A stretch of 28,641 bases of DNA, from assembly GCA_031278595.1 (NCBI GenBank), contig JAITKE010000017.1, positions 1 to 28,641 of the forward strand, read 5' to 3'. Made by a program: the position numbers and the translations under genes. This document shows, in pieces, positions 16,201 through 24,494 of the stretch; within the stretch, counting starts at the first letter, position 1; each line of letters begins with the position of its first letter. The notes beneath the pieces were generated by a model. That model made no database searches. It was not told the DNA's origin and saw nothing but the letters and a program-made list of their open reading frames with translations. Origin of the DNA: Puniceicoccales bacterium. Lineage in GTDB: Bacteria > Verrucomicrobiota > Verrucomicrobiia > Opitutales > JAIRLG01.

Positions 16201-17916
16201 ATGTTTTCCGTCCTGCTCAGCATCCTCCTCTTCGGAGTCTCCATCTTCATCCATGAACTGGGCCATTACCTAGCCGCCCGGCGCCAGGGGCTCTTCATCC
16301 CGAGATTTTCCATCGGCTTCGGGCCGAAGCTCCTCTCCTGGCAGTTTCAGGGAACGGAATTCTGCCTCTCGCTCCTGCCGCTGGGCGGCTATGTGGCTCT
16401 GCCCCAACTCGCCGAACTCGAGGCCCTGGAGGGCAGCTACGTCCTCCCCGACACCTGCAAAAAACAGCTGAGCGCCTGGGACAAGTGCTCCGTTGCGCTG
16501 ATGGGCCCGCTGTTCAACCTCCTCCTGGCATTATTCGTGGCCTCCATCCTATGGATCCACGGCACACCGGGTTTTTCCGAAGACTCCTCGACCACCGTCG
16601 GCTACATTTTCCCCCATCTCCCGACTCCTTCCGGAAACATTCCCAATCCCAGCCTAGGGTCCGGACTGCAGCTGGGCGATGTCATTCTGTCCGTCGATGG
16701 GCAGCCGGTCTCCCGCTTCGAAGCCATCCAACAGGCCATCGGTCTCGGCTCCGGCCACGATGATCAAGGACGGGCAATGGTGGAATTGGAAGTGCGCCGT
16801 GGCGACGCGATCCTCCCGCTCACCCTCTATCCCGTCAAAATCTGCCTATCCAGTAATCGTTCGGACAGTCTCCGCAGCCTCGGCATCGCCCCGACCTCTT
16901 CCCTGAAGATCACGGGCATCGTGCCGAATACCCCCGCAGCTCAGGCCGGATTGCAGACAGGCGACCAGGTGCTGGCCGTTGATGGGCAGACGCTCTACTC
17001 CCTCCAACAGCTGCAGGATCATCTTCAGGGCTCCCCTTCGGCCATTCGGCTCTCGGTGCGGCGACGGGGGGAGGAGATCTCCCTCTCCGCCACACTGGCC
17101 GATGTCCCCATCAGCAAGGCCTACTGGAAGCTCGAAGATTCCCAAGGGCAGGAAATCCTCTGCCTCATCCCGCGGGACTCATCCCCCTCGCCGAAGTCCC
17201 AGTGGACCGAGGACCGCTTCGAGATCGGATTTTCGACGGGACATCGGTCGTCCTCCTCCCTGGCCGCCGGTGATGGACTCCTCCTGCCGGCGCATTCGGC
17301 CGATTTTTCCAACCTGGGCGAATGGCTATCCCGCGGCGCACCCCCCTCGCTTCGCTTTCAGAAACCCGACGGCAGTGTCTACGAATACCCACTGGGGAAT
17401 TACAGGACCCGGAACATAGCGGCGACCACCCTTCGCCGGCTGGGCATCGAATGCGCGCCGGAAATGGTCTGGCTCCACCTCTCGCCCTGGCGGCAGATTA
17501 GGAACTACGCCGCCCAGAGCGCCCAAACCCTGCGCAGCCTGCTTTCGCCGCACTCGGACGTGGCCCTGCGGCACCTGATGGGCCCCCCGGGCATTTTCAG
17601 GACGATGAACACCCTCGCCGCCCACAGCCTTTGGAACTTGCTGGCCTTTCTCGTCATGCTCAACGTCAATCTCGCCATTCTCAACCTCCTCCCGCTGCCG
17701 GTGCTCGATGGCGGCCACCTCATCCTGGCCGGGCTGCAAAAGCTCTCGGGGCGTGGCTTTCCTCTGCGGTGGTGGCAGCGCAGCCAGCTCCTCTTCATCC
17801 TCTTCTTCCTGGGCCTCATGATCTACGTTAGCTTTCATGACCTCCGGCGCTGGAGGGATGACCGACGCGATCGCTCGGCCCTGAAATTTCAGGAACAGAT
17901 CAGCCTTCACCCTTAG
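16201..17916 (+). CDS. rseP: Site-2 (RseP-type) intramembrane zinc metalloprotease
   Basis: This 571-residue inner-membrane protease cleaves transmembrane segments, classically of anti-sigma factors. The first helix carries the zinc motif HELGH (18-22) in FIHELGHYLAARR, and the last membrane region has NLLPLPVLDGGH with the third ligand Asp503. Between them are a membrane helix (about 100-120) and two PDZ-like domains, with GLQLGDVILSVDGQPV (about 155-170) and GLQTGDQVLAVDGQTL (about 247-262) as their core motifs. It is about 120 residues longer than E. coli RseP; the extra length lies after the second PDZ. The usual neighbours dxr and cdsA are not seen. The TAG stop is shared with the end of a MITE (CTTAGAAGATGTCGTC). 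Confidence 0.93.
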   Translation: MFSVLLSILLFGVSIFIHELGHYLAARRQGLFIPRFSIGFGPKLLSWQFQGTEFCLSLLPLGGYVALPQLAELEALEGSYVLPDTCKKQLSAWDKCSVALMGPLFNLLLALFVASILWIHGTPGFSEDSSTTVGYIFPHLPTPSGNIPNPSLGSGLQLGDVILSVDGQPVSRFEAIQQAIGLGSGHDDQGRAMVELEVRRGDAILPLTLYPVKICLSSNRSDSLRSLGIAPTSSLKITGIVPNTPAAQAGLQTGDQVLAVDGQTLYSLQQLQDHLQGSPSAIRLSVRRRGEEISLSATLADVPISKAYWKLEDSQGQEILCLIPRDSSPSPKSQWTEDRFEIGFSTGHRSSSSLAAGDGLLLPAHSADFSNLGEWLSRGAPPSLRFQKPDGSVYEYPLGNYRTRNIAATTLRRLGIECAPEMVWLHLSPWRQIRNYAAQSAQTLRSLLSPHSDVALRHLMGPPGIFRTMNTLAAHSLWNLLAFLVMLNVNLAILNLLPLPVLDGGHLILAGLQKLSGRGFPLRWWQRSQLLFILFFLGLMIYVSFHDLRRWRDDRRDRSALKFQEQISLHP

Positions 17917-18090
17917 AAGATGTCGTCAAATCAAATGGAGACTTTTCCATCTTGCAAATCAGGTCGCAACCTCCTCATCTTGTTCCACAATTCGCCTGAT
18001 AGGTCGTATCTCTTATGCGTTCTTTTTTCATTCCCTCTTTCTTCCTCTCTTTTTTCCTTTGTTCCTCTTTTATTTGACGACACCCTCTAG
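17912..18090 (+). mobile_element. MITE copy A (CTAG-type ends)
   Basis: Terminal inverted repeats: CTTAGAAGATGTCGTCAAAT (17912-17931) and ATTTGACGACACCCTCTAG (18072-18090). The inside has no gene. It shares most of its interior with copy B at 19407-19557 (TTGTTCCACAATTC, GGTCGTATCTC, pyrimidine-rich tail). An internal stem ATCAGG (17958-17963)/CCTGAT (17995-18000) is kept in copy B with a compensating change. Compared with copy B it has about 26 extra bases that form ATGGA/TCCAT. The left end overlaps the rseP stop codon. Confidence 0.85.
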
Positions 18091-18202
18091 GGTACCCATT
18101 TCGTCAGCTCTTGGGTGATGGACTTCGATTGCGTGATCTCCTATGCGATTCCGGGGGCACGGATTCACCGACGATGGAAAACGTATAAAGGGAAAGGGGA
18201 TT

Positions 18203-19325
18203 TTAGTAATGTCTCCAGGGGGACATTTCGCGATACCAGTGCCAGAGGCTTGAAAACTGCAAATTTACTGTATTTTCGTCGCTGCTGTTCTGTACTAGGC
18301 CCAGCTCTTCTTTTCTAGAAAGCAGATTCAAAATGTCGGCAATAGGCTTGGTTTGAGATGGATCGGCGTCTGGCGCGAAGGTAGCTCGCACCATACCCCA
18401 GTCTTGGACGCTCGCCGAGTGAATAGATTCTATCTGTTCTGAGGTCGCTGATGATGACGGATGAAGGTACAAGGTAACGGAGAATCCCCTGCGTGCTCCT
18501 TCGAAGGTGAGCAGCGCCCACAGGTTTTTTTTGATAATCACCTTATAGGAAGAATCTCTCTGGCAGAGAATCCATGGGGCCGGCGCTGACTTGAGCCTTA
18601 TTTCATTTCTCTGCACTGGGGCGGAGTCCATTTGGGGATCAAGGGTAGCCTGAAAGGTGCAAATGGCGATGGGTGACGCAGGTACGGATATTTTTAAGGG
18701 TATTGTTGACGGACTGTCATCGGAAGCCCGAAAGTTCAAACCCACGACGGTGATGTCGAAGTCATAGCAAAGGGTTTGTTGATCCTCTTGAAGGCAGCCA
18801 AGCCGCTGGAGCACATCTCCTAGCTCAGAAATTTGTTGGATTGCGGCCCAAGCTTCCCGTGGAAGCGACGATCCTTGCGACATGGCGAGTAGTTTTTCCT
18901 TAAAGATTACTTTCTGTTCCTGCTGCAGGGAGACGGAAGGGCGTGGTATTTTTCGCTCGGAAGATCGGATGATTGGCTGCGACGAAAGGCCTCGCGTACC
19001 TGCTATAAATACAGGGGAATTCGGAATATCTAATCCTTCGGGAATATTCCATGGTTTTCTATTACTTCCTGCGAAATGTGTGATGGCTATGTTAGGATTA
19101 TTTATGTGAGGAAAGCATATGGTATTCCATTGTCTCGAGTATTAGGATATGGATAACGAGTTCGTCTTCCGCCGCCATGTTCTTGCCTATGCTGTAGGCC
19201 GCCACGCCGATGTATTCGCAGAAACGATTTTTGTCGCAAAAGAAGACGACATGGATCTTTTCCGCCGGCAAACCGAGGACGACCGACAGAAGGAGAAAAG
19301 AGGCAAAAATCTTACGGTACAACAT
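18203..19325 (-). pseudogene. Broken GT8-family glycosyltransferase with signal peptide
   Basis: Reading minus from ATG 19325: MLYRKIFASFLLLSVVLGLP is a signal-peptide-like start, followed by IHVVFFCDKNRFCEYIGVAA and YSIGKNMAAEDELVIHILI, which looks like the N-terminus of a GT8 glycosyltransferase. This frame stops at 19098. In another frame, open from about 19128, the sequence continues RQWNTICFPHINNPN then IAITHFAGSNRKPWN. That matches the C-terminal end of GT8 domains, where a HFAG-x-KPW motif is typical. The roughly 190 residues expected in between, including the DxD motif, are missing. The second frame stays open to TAA 18203-18205 through the 226-codon ORF beginning at ATG 18883, which would be the C-terminal extension of the same protein, of unknown function. 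So this is one gene with an internal deletion and frame break, bracketed by MITE copies A and B. Confidence 0.65.
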
Positions 19326-19406
19326 AGGACAACGCCCTTTCTTTGTGCTGGGGGGGGAGTCAAGAGCAAATTTGGATGCTTTTTGATATTGGTCGGCAAT
19401 AAAACC

Positions 19407-19557
19407 AGAAGATGTCGTCAAATCAGATAGCAACCTTCTCCTCTTGTTCCACAATTCATCTGATGGGTCGTATCTCCTATGTGTCCTTTTTTCCATGCCC
19501 TCTTTTCTTCCTCTCTTTCTCCCTTTATTAGACTTTTATTTTGACGACGCCCTCTAG
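19407..19557 (+). mobile_element. MITE copy B (CTAG-type ends)
   Basis: Ends AGAAGATGTCGTCAAAT (19407-19423) and TTTTGACGACGCCCTCTAG (19539-19557). The interior aligns with copy A, in the same orientation. The internal stem is ATCAGAT (19422-19428)/ATCTGAT (19458-19464), differing from copy A by paired changes. No coding capacity. The rest of the spacer to the thymidine phosphorylase-like gene (19558-19727) holds only a promoter. Confidence 0.85.
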
Positions 19558-19649
19558 GTGGGCGATTTCCGAAGCGGGATTTCCGTCGGCTTTGGCGGGG
19601 ATTTTCTCACAATTTTGCTATTGACGGAAATCACGGGAATTATCTCGCC

Positions 19650-19678
19650 TTGACAATTTAGGAAATCTGTGCTAGCTT
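19650..19678 (+). promoter_or_regulatory. Sigma70-type promoter for the 19728 gene
   Basis: The -35 box TTGACA (19650-19655) is followed by a 17-base spacer and -10 box TAGCTT (19673-19678). The start of transcription would be about 43 bases before the ATG at 19728. This is one of the best-formed promoters in the window. Confidence 0.6.
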
Positions 19679-19727
19679 ATGCTCCGCCGCAGGGAGTTCA
19701 TGGGGTCGGTCACAAAGCCCAGTTTTC

Positions 19728-21065
19728 ATGGAATCGGAGAGCACTAAGGATCAGGCAGAAAGTCCTCAGCCCTCTTTTCACCTTCTCATCGAAAAGAAGC
19801 GGGACAACGAGGAGCTCAGCGAGGGGGAGATCCGCTATCTGGCCGAATCCATTCTCAAACAGCGCATTTCGGACACGCAGCTGGCCGCCCTGGTCATGGC
19901 CATTTACTTCCGCGGACTTTCCCTGAAGGAAGTCTCTCTCTTTACGGAGGAGATGATGCTATCCGGAGAGGTTTTTGCCCTGCCGAAAATCGCCCGGCCC
20001 AAGATCGACCGCTACGCCACCGGCGGAGTCGGGGACAAGACGGGTCTGGTGCTCATCGCCCTGGCCGCCGCCTGCGGGATCGCCGTCCCGGCCATGCTGG
20101 GGGAGGAGGAGGGCTTCATCATCAGTGATCTGAACAAGCTCAGCGCGATCCCCGGCATTTCGGTCGACCTCAAGCCCGAGCGCTTCGCCAAGCAGGTCCA
20201 CGACGTCGGCTGCGCAATTACGCGGCAGTTCCAGCAGATCACGCCGATCCATCACCTGCTCTTCCGCATCCGGCGGCAGACCGGCACCATCCCGAGCCTA
20301 TCCCTGATGACCTGCAGCCTGCTGAGCAAGAAATTTTCCGAGGGGGCCGAGGGCGTCGTGGTCGATGTCAAATGGGGCAATGGTTCCTACATCCGCGGCT
20401 TCGAGGAAGCGAAGCAGCTGGCCCGCATGATCACCCGCGTCGCCAAGGGCATGAATCGGCGCTGCGTGGCGCTGGTCACGGACATGAATCAGCCGCTGGG
20501 CAATACCGTCGGCACCGGATTGGAAATCCAGGAGATCATCCGCATCCTGCACGGCGAAGTGGATCCCGAGAGCGACGAGCTGATCCTGCGCCTCGGGATG
20601 GAAATGGTTCGGCTCGCCGGGGTCGCCGGCTCGACGCTTTCCGCCAAGCAGATGATCAAGCGCCACCTCTCCGACGGCACCGCCCTGGCCAAGTTCCGCG
20701 AAATGGTCGTAGCCCAGGGCGGGGATGGGAGCTACATCGACGATCCGGACAAATTTCCCAAAGCGTCCCAGGTGCGCCGGTTATCGGCCATGAAGCGCGG
20801 CTACGTCCACACCATCGACGCCGGCCTGATCGCCCGTGGGGTGGAGCTGCTCTCCCGACGGCCGGACAACAGCATCGATCCCTCCGTCGGGGTTTCCGAG
20901 ATCAAGAAGGTCGGCTCCCAGATCAAGCAGGGCGAATCGCTGCTGACGGTGCACTACAACGACGAGACCCATCTCGAAGCGGCCTTGGAATACCTGCGCT
21001 CCGCCCATCGCCTCGCTCCCAAACGTCCCGCCGAAAACGACCTCATCGTCGAACGGGTGGCGTAG
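19728..21065 (+). CDS. Diverged thymidine/pyrimidine-nucleoside phosphorylase family protein
   Basis: At 445 residues it matches the length and fold order of DeoA/Pdp, which cleave pyrimidine nucleosides with phosphate. Recognisable: N-terminal helical domain, DRYATGGVGDKTGLVL (94-109), NKLSAIPG (136-143), SLLSKKFSEGAEGVVVDVKWG, and LVTDMNQPLGNTVG. Compared with the classical motif KHSTGGVGD, the His-Ser pair is Tyr-Ala. The glycine-rich SGRGLGHTGGTLDKL segment is replaced by GEEEGFIISDLNKL (125-138). The Arg of the ...R-x-x-T-x-T... segment and the Ser-x3-Lys of SLLSKK are kept. Loss of phosphate- and base-contacting residues suggests altered substrate or activity, so I do not give a gene symbol. 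It has its own promoter and stands alone between two accessory pseudogenes. Confidence 0.8.
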   Translation: MESESTKDQAESPQPSFHLLIEKKRDNEELSEGEIRYLAESILKQRISDTQLAALVMAIYFRGLSLKEVSLFTEEMMLSGEVFALPKIARPKIDRYATGGVGDKTGLVLIALAAACGIAVPAMLGEEEGFIISDLNKLSAIPGISVDLKPERFAKQVHDVGCAITRQFQQITPIHHLLFRIRRQTGTIPSLSLMTCSLLSKKFSEGAEGVVVDVKWGNGSYIRGFEEAKQLARMITRVAKGMNRRCVALVTDMNQPLGNTVGTGLEIQEIIRILHGEVDPESDELILRLGMEMVRLAGVAGSTLSAKQMIKRHLSDGTALAKFREMVVAQGGDGSYIDDPDKFPKASQVRRLSAMKRGYVHTIDAGLIARGVELLSRRPDNSIDPSVGVSEIKKVGSQIKQGESLLTVHYNDETHLEAALEYLRSAHRLAPKRPAENDLIVERVA

Positions 21066-21215
21066 GGAGGAGTTGTATTTTCCTCTCGTCTCCTTTCGCT
21101 GTTTTCAAATCTTCTTTCGCTTTTCCGGCAAGTTCTCTCAGGGCGTGGGAGCGGATGGTGCCAGCAGGGTTTCGCCTTCGCTGTCTTTGCAAGCCTCGAT
21201 TCCTGTCTTCGTCCT

Positions 21216-21304
21216 TTCGCCGTCTTTGCAAGCCACAAACCGCAGGTTTGTGGCTTGATGCCCGCGCAAAGCGGGCGATTCCTTCGGAATCCAAAGACGG
21301 CGAA
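21216..21304. repeat. Cloverleaf palindromic repeat, copy 8
   Basis: The outer stem TTCGCCGTCTTTG (21216-21228) pairs perfectly with CAAAGACGGCGAA (21292-21304). Arms: AAGCCACAAACC/GGTTTGTGGCTT, GCCCGC/GCGGGC and GATTCCTTCGGAATC. It is almost identical to and in the same orientation as copy 9 at 22617. A partial extra half (CTGTCTTTGCAAGCC) lies just before it at 21181. Confidence 0.93.
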
Positions 21305-21362
21305 TAGAGAAAAAGACAAGAGAGCTAAAGAGCCTCGCAACCTATGAAAGAATTCACATCCT

Positions 21363-22525
21363 CTACTGGCTTCCCGACCAAGATTCAAAGCCCATGACCC
21401 TCACGCCTTTAAATTCAAAATTCTGATCCCCATTATAGAGGACTATGCCTTTAGCTTTCGGCTCTATTTCTCTGTAATACATAATATTCTTTACAAAATT
21501 CTTGTGGAAAGTAGCAGCAGATTTTATCTCGCAGAGAAAATTTCCATCTTTAGATGGTATGAGGCAGTCTATCTCGTGTCCCTTTGCGTCCCTCAGAAAG
21601 TAAATATTCCTTCTCTCTCCATGGTTGTACTGAGATTTCAGGATTTCATTCAAAACAAAATTTTCGAAAATACCCCCATAGGCGAAATGTACTTTGAGAT
21701 CATCAGTGGATCTTATGCCGAGCAAATTACAAAGCACGCCGGTATCATAAAAATACATTTTTGGCATTTTAATCATTTGCTTATTTATGTTCATCGAGTA
21801 CGGATAAATCAAATAGCTTACGTAGTTGGCCTCCAGGATGGACAACCATTGCTTCATGGTGGGAGCCGATAAACCGCAATCATTGCCGAGCGCAGAAAGA
21901 TTCACCACTTGCCCGACTCTGCCGGCGCATAAGGCAAGAAATTGATGCAACGACGACACGTTTTTGATTTGGCGAACGTCCCTTTCTATGTATGTCTGCA
22001 CATAGCCTGCAAAAAAATCTGTCGCCTGTATATTTTCATTGTAGAGCCGCGGGTAACACCCGCCATAGATTATATCCGGCAAATGTGCGGAATAATGATC
22101 GGATATTTCTCTATAACTCAATGGCAAGAGCTCGAGTATTCCGACTCTTCCGGCCAAAGTTTGCGATATTTTTTCGTTCAAAAGGAAATTTTGCGACCCC
22201 GTGAGCAGATATTGACCGGGCTTGTTTCTCTCATCGGCATGGAGCTGAATATAGGAAAAAATTAGGAAAAAATATCCGGAAAATTCTGAACTTCGTCTAA
22301 AATAATTCCATTTTCATGCTGTCTCAAAAAACCATGGGGGTCTTCCGCGATGCGCGACCTTAGAGAAGGATCCTCAAGATTAAAATACCGGACATGAGGA
22401 AATGCCATCTTGGCAAGAGTGGTTTTTCCGGACTGTCGCGGCCCGGTCAAGAAAACCACCGGAAATTTAGTGAATAATTCAATTAACTTCGGTTTTAGAC
22501 AGCGTTCTACTGTTAATTTCATCAT
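21363..22525 (-). pseudogene. AAA ATPase with DUF4143 domain, disrupted by an 11-bp duplication
   Basis: Two minus-strand frames are halves of one gene. The upstream half (22525-22262) has Walker A GPRQSGKTT and Walker B IILDEVQ and ends ...NFPDIFS-stop. The downstream half (from about 22250 to 21363) continues YIQLHADERNKPGQYLLTGS, then QNFLLNEKISQTLAGR, LELLPLSYRE and a C-terminal nuclease-like part with KGHEIDCLIP and CEIKSA (PD-x-E/K-type pattern). Between them the 11-base unit TAGGAAAAAAT is tandemly repeated (22252-22262 and 22263-22273 on plus). Deleting one unit restores a 383-residue reading frame of normal length for this family. Such ATPases are common accessory genes of unclear role, sometimes toxin-like or phage-related. 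Base composition is AT-rich relative to the neighbours, and the gene is framed by two near-identical cloverleaf repeats. Confidence 0.88.
22252..22273. repeat. 11-bp tandem duplication breaking the ATPase gene
   Basis: Two perfect copies of TAGGAAAAAAT abut at 22252-22262 and 22263-22273. They introduce a stop and a +2 shift in the minus-strand gene. Slippage could restore the frame. Confidence 0.93.
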
Positions 22526-22616
22526 AATATCGTATGCGATTACGATTAATGATTATATTAACCTGAAACGGAATAATTTTAAAGTGCAAATTTGAATTTA
22601 TACTGATTTTTTGCGC

Positions 22617-22703
22617 TTCGCCGTCTTTGCAAGCCACAAACCGTAGGTTTGTGGCTTGGTGCCCGCGAAGCGGGCGATTCCTTCGGAATCCAAAGACGGC
22701 GAA
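22617..22703. repeat. Cloverleaf palindromic repeat, copy 9
   Basis: The outer stem TTCGCCGTCTTTG (22617-22629) pairs with CAAAGACGGCGAA (22691-22703). Arms are as in copy 8, with a shorter loop in the middle arm and one base changed in the first loop. It is a direct repeat of copy 8 about 1.4 kb away, with the broken ATPase gene between. Confidence 0.93.
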
Positions 22704-22773
22704 TAGGACATCAACAGAGCGAAATTTTTGCCCTGAGCCCCATTTTCGAGCACCGTCTCCATCCGGATGGACG

Positions 22774-22882
22774 GGTTTGCCGCCTTTTGAGCCCGAGGGG
22801 CTCTCGCCCGCTATGCGGGCCGCGACAAGAAAAAATGAAAGCTCTCGCTTTACATTTTTTCTTGTTGCAAAGGCGGCAAACC
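22774..22882. repeat. Cloverleaf palindromic repeat, copy 10
   Basis: The outer stem GGTTTGCCGCCTTTTG (22774-22789) pairs with CAAAGGCGGCAAACC (22868-22882). Arms: GAGCCCGAGGGGCTC, GCCCGCTATGCGGGC, and a long AT-rich arm ACAAGAAAAAATG closing on CATTTTTTCTTGT, with a loop that contains further AAAGC/GCTTT pairing. It lies 53 bases from the 3' end of tRNA-Gln and could also act as its terminator. Confidence 0.88.
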
Positions 22883-22935
22883 GACAAACTGAACGACCCG
22901 AAAATTTCCCTCTGAATACTTAAAATACCCCCTCC

Positions 22936-23009
22936 TGGCTGCCCGACCAGGATTCGAACCTAGACAAACTGAACCAAAATCAGTTGTGCTACCATTACAC
23001 CATCGGGCA
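22936..23009 (-). tRNA. tRNA-Gln (anticodon UUG)
   Basis: Read on minus it starts TGCCCGATGGTGTAATGGTA, has a D-loop with GGTA, anticodon arm CTGATTTTGGTTCAG with anticodon TTG, T-arm with GGTTCGAATCC, and acceptor 3' strand TCGGGCA plus discriminator G and an encoded CCA. The seven-base acceptor stem TGCCCGA/TCGGGCA is perfect. Length is 74 including CCA. Confidence 0.97.
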
Positions 23010-23119
23010 AGTGAAAGCGAGCCGGCGGAGAGTCCTGCCAAAGGCTTGGTAGATATTCAGCCGGAGCTCAGGGAACGGCACCGAAGGAAGTCTCACCCGC
23101 GTGGCAAGCCGAAAGAGAC

Positions 23120-23689
23120 TCAAATGCCCAGCAATTCCTTCTCCTTCTTGGCCAGCAGGTCATCGATTTCTGCGATGGCGTGATCGGTCTGCTTCTGAAT
23201 CTCCTTCTCCAGCCGATTCATTTCATCCTCACCGAGATGGCTCTCCTTCTTCGCCTGTTTTATGGCATTCATGAGCTCCTGCCGCACCGCGCGCACGCCC
23301 ACACGCCCCTCTTCGGCCATGCCGTGGGCCACTTTGACCAGCTCCTTGCGCCGATCGCCGCTCATCTCGGGCACGAGGCAACGGACCAAGGGCCCCGTCG
23401 TCACGGGAGACAGGCCGATGTTCGCCAGCAGAATCGCCTTTTCGATGGGCTGAACCATGCTGCGATCCCAGGGCTGGATCTGAATCGTACGGGCGTCCGG
23501 CACCGTGATCGTGGCGATCTCCCTGAGCTTCAGGCGATTCCCATAGGCCTCGACCGCGAGATTTTCGACCATGGCCGACGTCGCCTTGCCGGTGTGCAGC
23601 GAGTGGAATTCGCCGGCCGCGTGCTCCACCGCCTGCCGCATTTTTTTCTGGGAAGATTCCAAGAAATTGGCATCCATGGTCAACTGCAT
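23120..23689 (-). CDS. frr: Ribosome recycling factor
   Basis: RRF splits post-termination ribosomes together with EF-G. The 189-residue protein covers the whole family: helical domain I start (ESSQKKMRQAVEHAAGEF), LHTGKATSAMVENLAVEAYG, LREIATITVPDARTIQIQPW with DRSM, and the long C-terminal helices (RRKELVKVAHGMAEEGRVGV, LGEDEMNRLEKEIQKQTDHA). The start at 23689 is 6 bases after the pyrH stop; the second Met at 23677 would also fit. pyrH-frr is a very common bacterial pair. Confidence 0.97.
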   Translation of the reverse strand: MQLTMDANFLESSQKKMRQAVEHAAGEFHSLHTGKATSAMVENLAVEAYGNRLKLREIATITVPDARTIQIQPWDRSMVQPIEKAILLANIGLSPVTTGPLVRCLVPEMSGDRRKELVKVAHGMAEEGRVGVRAVRQELMNAIKQAKKESHLGEDEMNRLEKEIQKQTDHAIAEIDDLLAKKEKELLGI

Positions 23690-23695
23690 TGAGGG

Positions 23696-24412
23696 CTATT
23701 GGATGAGTGTCCCGAGGGACTCGCCTCTGGCTGCCCGCAGGATTTGACGCTTCCCCCATTGCATATCGAAGACCCGCACGGGCATTTGGTTCTCCATGCA
23801 CAGCGCAAAGGCCGCCGCGTCCATGATCTGCAGGCCCTTCTGCATCACTTCTGGAAAGGAAACCGTCTCGTACTTCACCGCATCGGGGTACTGGAGTGGA
23901 TCCTTGTCGTAGACCCCATCGACCTTCGTGGCCTTAAAGATAACATCGGCTTCGATTTCCACCGCCCGCAGCGCGGCCGCGGTATCCGTCGAGAACAGTG
24001 GACTGCCCGTACCGCCGGCGAAGAGCAGGATACGCCCCTCCTGCAGGGCTCGTATGGCCTTGTCCTTGCGGAAGAGCTCGGCGATCTGGGGCATTTCGAC
24101 GGCGAGCTGGATCTGAGCCGCCAAGCCATTTTGGCGCAGGGCCCCCTCGATGGCCAAGGCATTGATGACCGTCGAGAGCATGCCCATGTGGTCCCCACGA
24201 ATGCGCTCGATGCCCTGATGCTGCCCCGCCAGGCCTCGGAAGATATTCCCGCCGCCGATCACCAGAGCCACTTCGATCTTCTCCTGATGGAGCTCCTTGA
24301 GCTCATCGGCCAACAGGGTTAGCATTTTGGGATTGAGAATCTCCCCCCGCGCCCCATCGCGCAGAATCTCACCGCTGAGCTTGATCAGAATTCGATGATA
24401 AGGATTAGCCAT
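23696..24412 (-). CDS. pyrH: UMP kinase
   Basis: PyrH phosphorylates UMP to UDP in pyrimidine biosynthesis. From ATG 24412 the protein is 238 residues, the usual bacterial length. Motifs: HRILIKLSGEIL (Lys and Gly for ATP), VIGGGNIFRG, RGDHMGMLSTVINALAIEGA, LLFAGGTGSPLFSTDTAAAL, FKATKVDGVYDKDP. A longer open frame to 24454 exists, but that start lies on the -35 box of a good promoter (24427-24454), so 24412 is chosen. It is the first gene of the pyrH-frr pair. Confidence 0.96.
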   Translation of the reverse strand: MANPYHRILIKLSGEILRDGARGEILNPKMLTLLADELKELHQEKIEVALVIGGGNIFRGLAGQHQGIERIRGDHMGMLSTVINALAIEGALRQNGLAAQIQLAVEMPQIAELFRKDKAIRALQEGRILLFAGGTGSPLFSTDTAAALRAVEIEADVIFKATKVDGVYDKDPLQYPDAVKYETVSFPEVMQKGLQIMDAAAFALCMENQMPVRVFDMQWGKRQILRAARGESLGTLIQ

Positions 24413-24426
24413 ATGCCTGGGTCGGT

Positions 24427-24454
24427 ATTGTAGGTGGCCGGAATCCGGCGTCAA
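24427..24454 (-). promoter_or_regulatory. Promoter of pyrH-frr
   Basis: On minus: -35 box TTGACG (24454-24449), 16-base spacer, -10 box TACAAT (24432-24427). The ATG is at 24412, so the leader would be only about 8 bases. The spacer contains the small palindrome CCGGATTCCGG. This placement decides the pyrH start. Confidence 0.7.
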
Positions 24455-24494
24455 CTCCGAGTTTTCCCATTGGGTAGATTTGTAAAGAGCCGAC

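Noticed and set aside
18882..19109. 75-codon plus-strand frame
   Set aside because: The opposite strand carries the GT8 C-terminal motif here; the plus frame has no support.
22850..23041. 63-codon minus-strand frame
   Set aside because: It is a translation through the tRNA-Gln gene.
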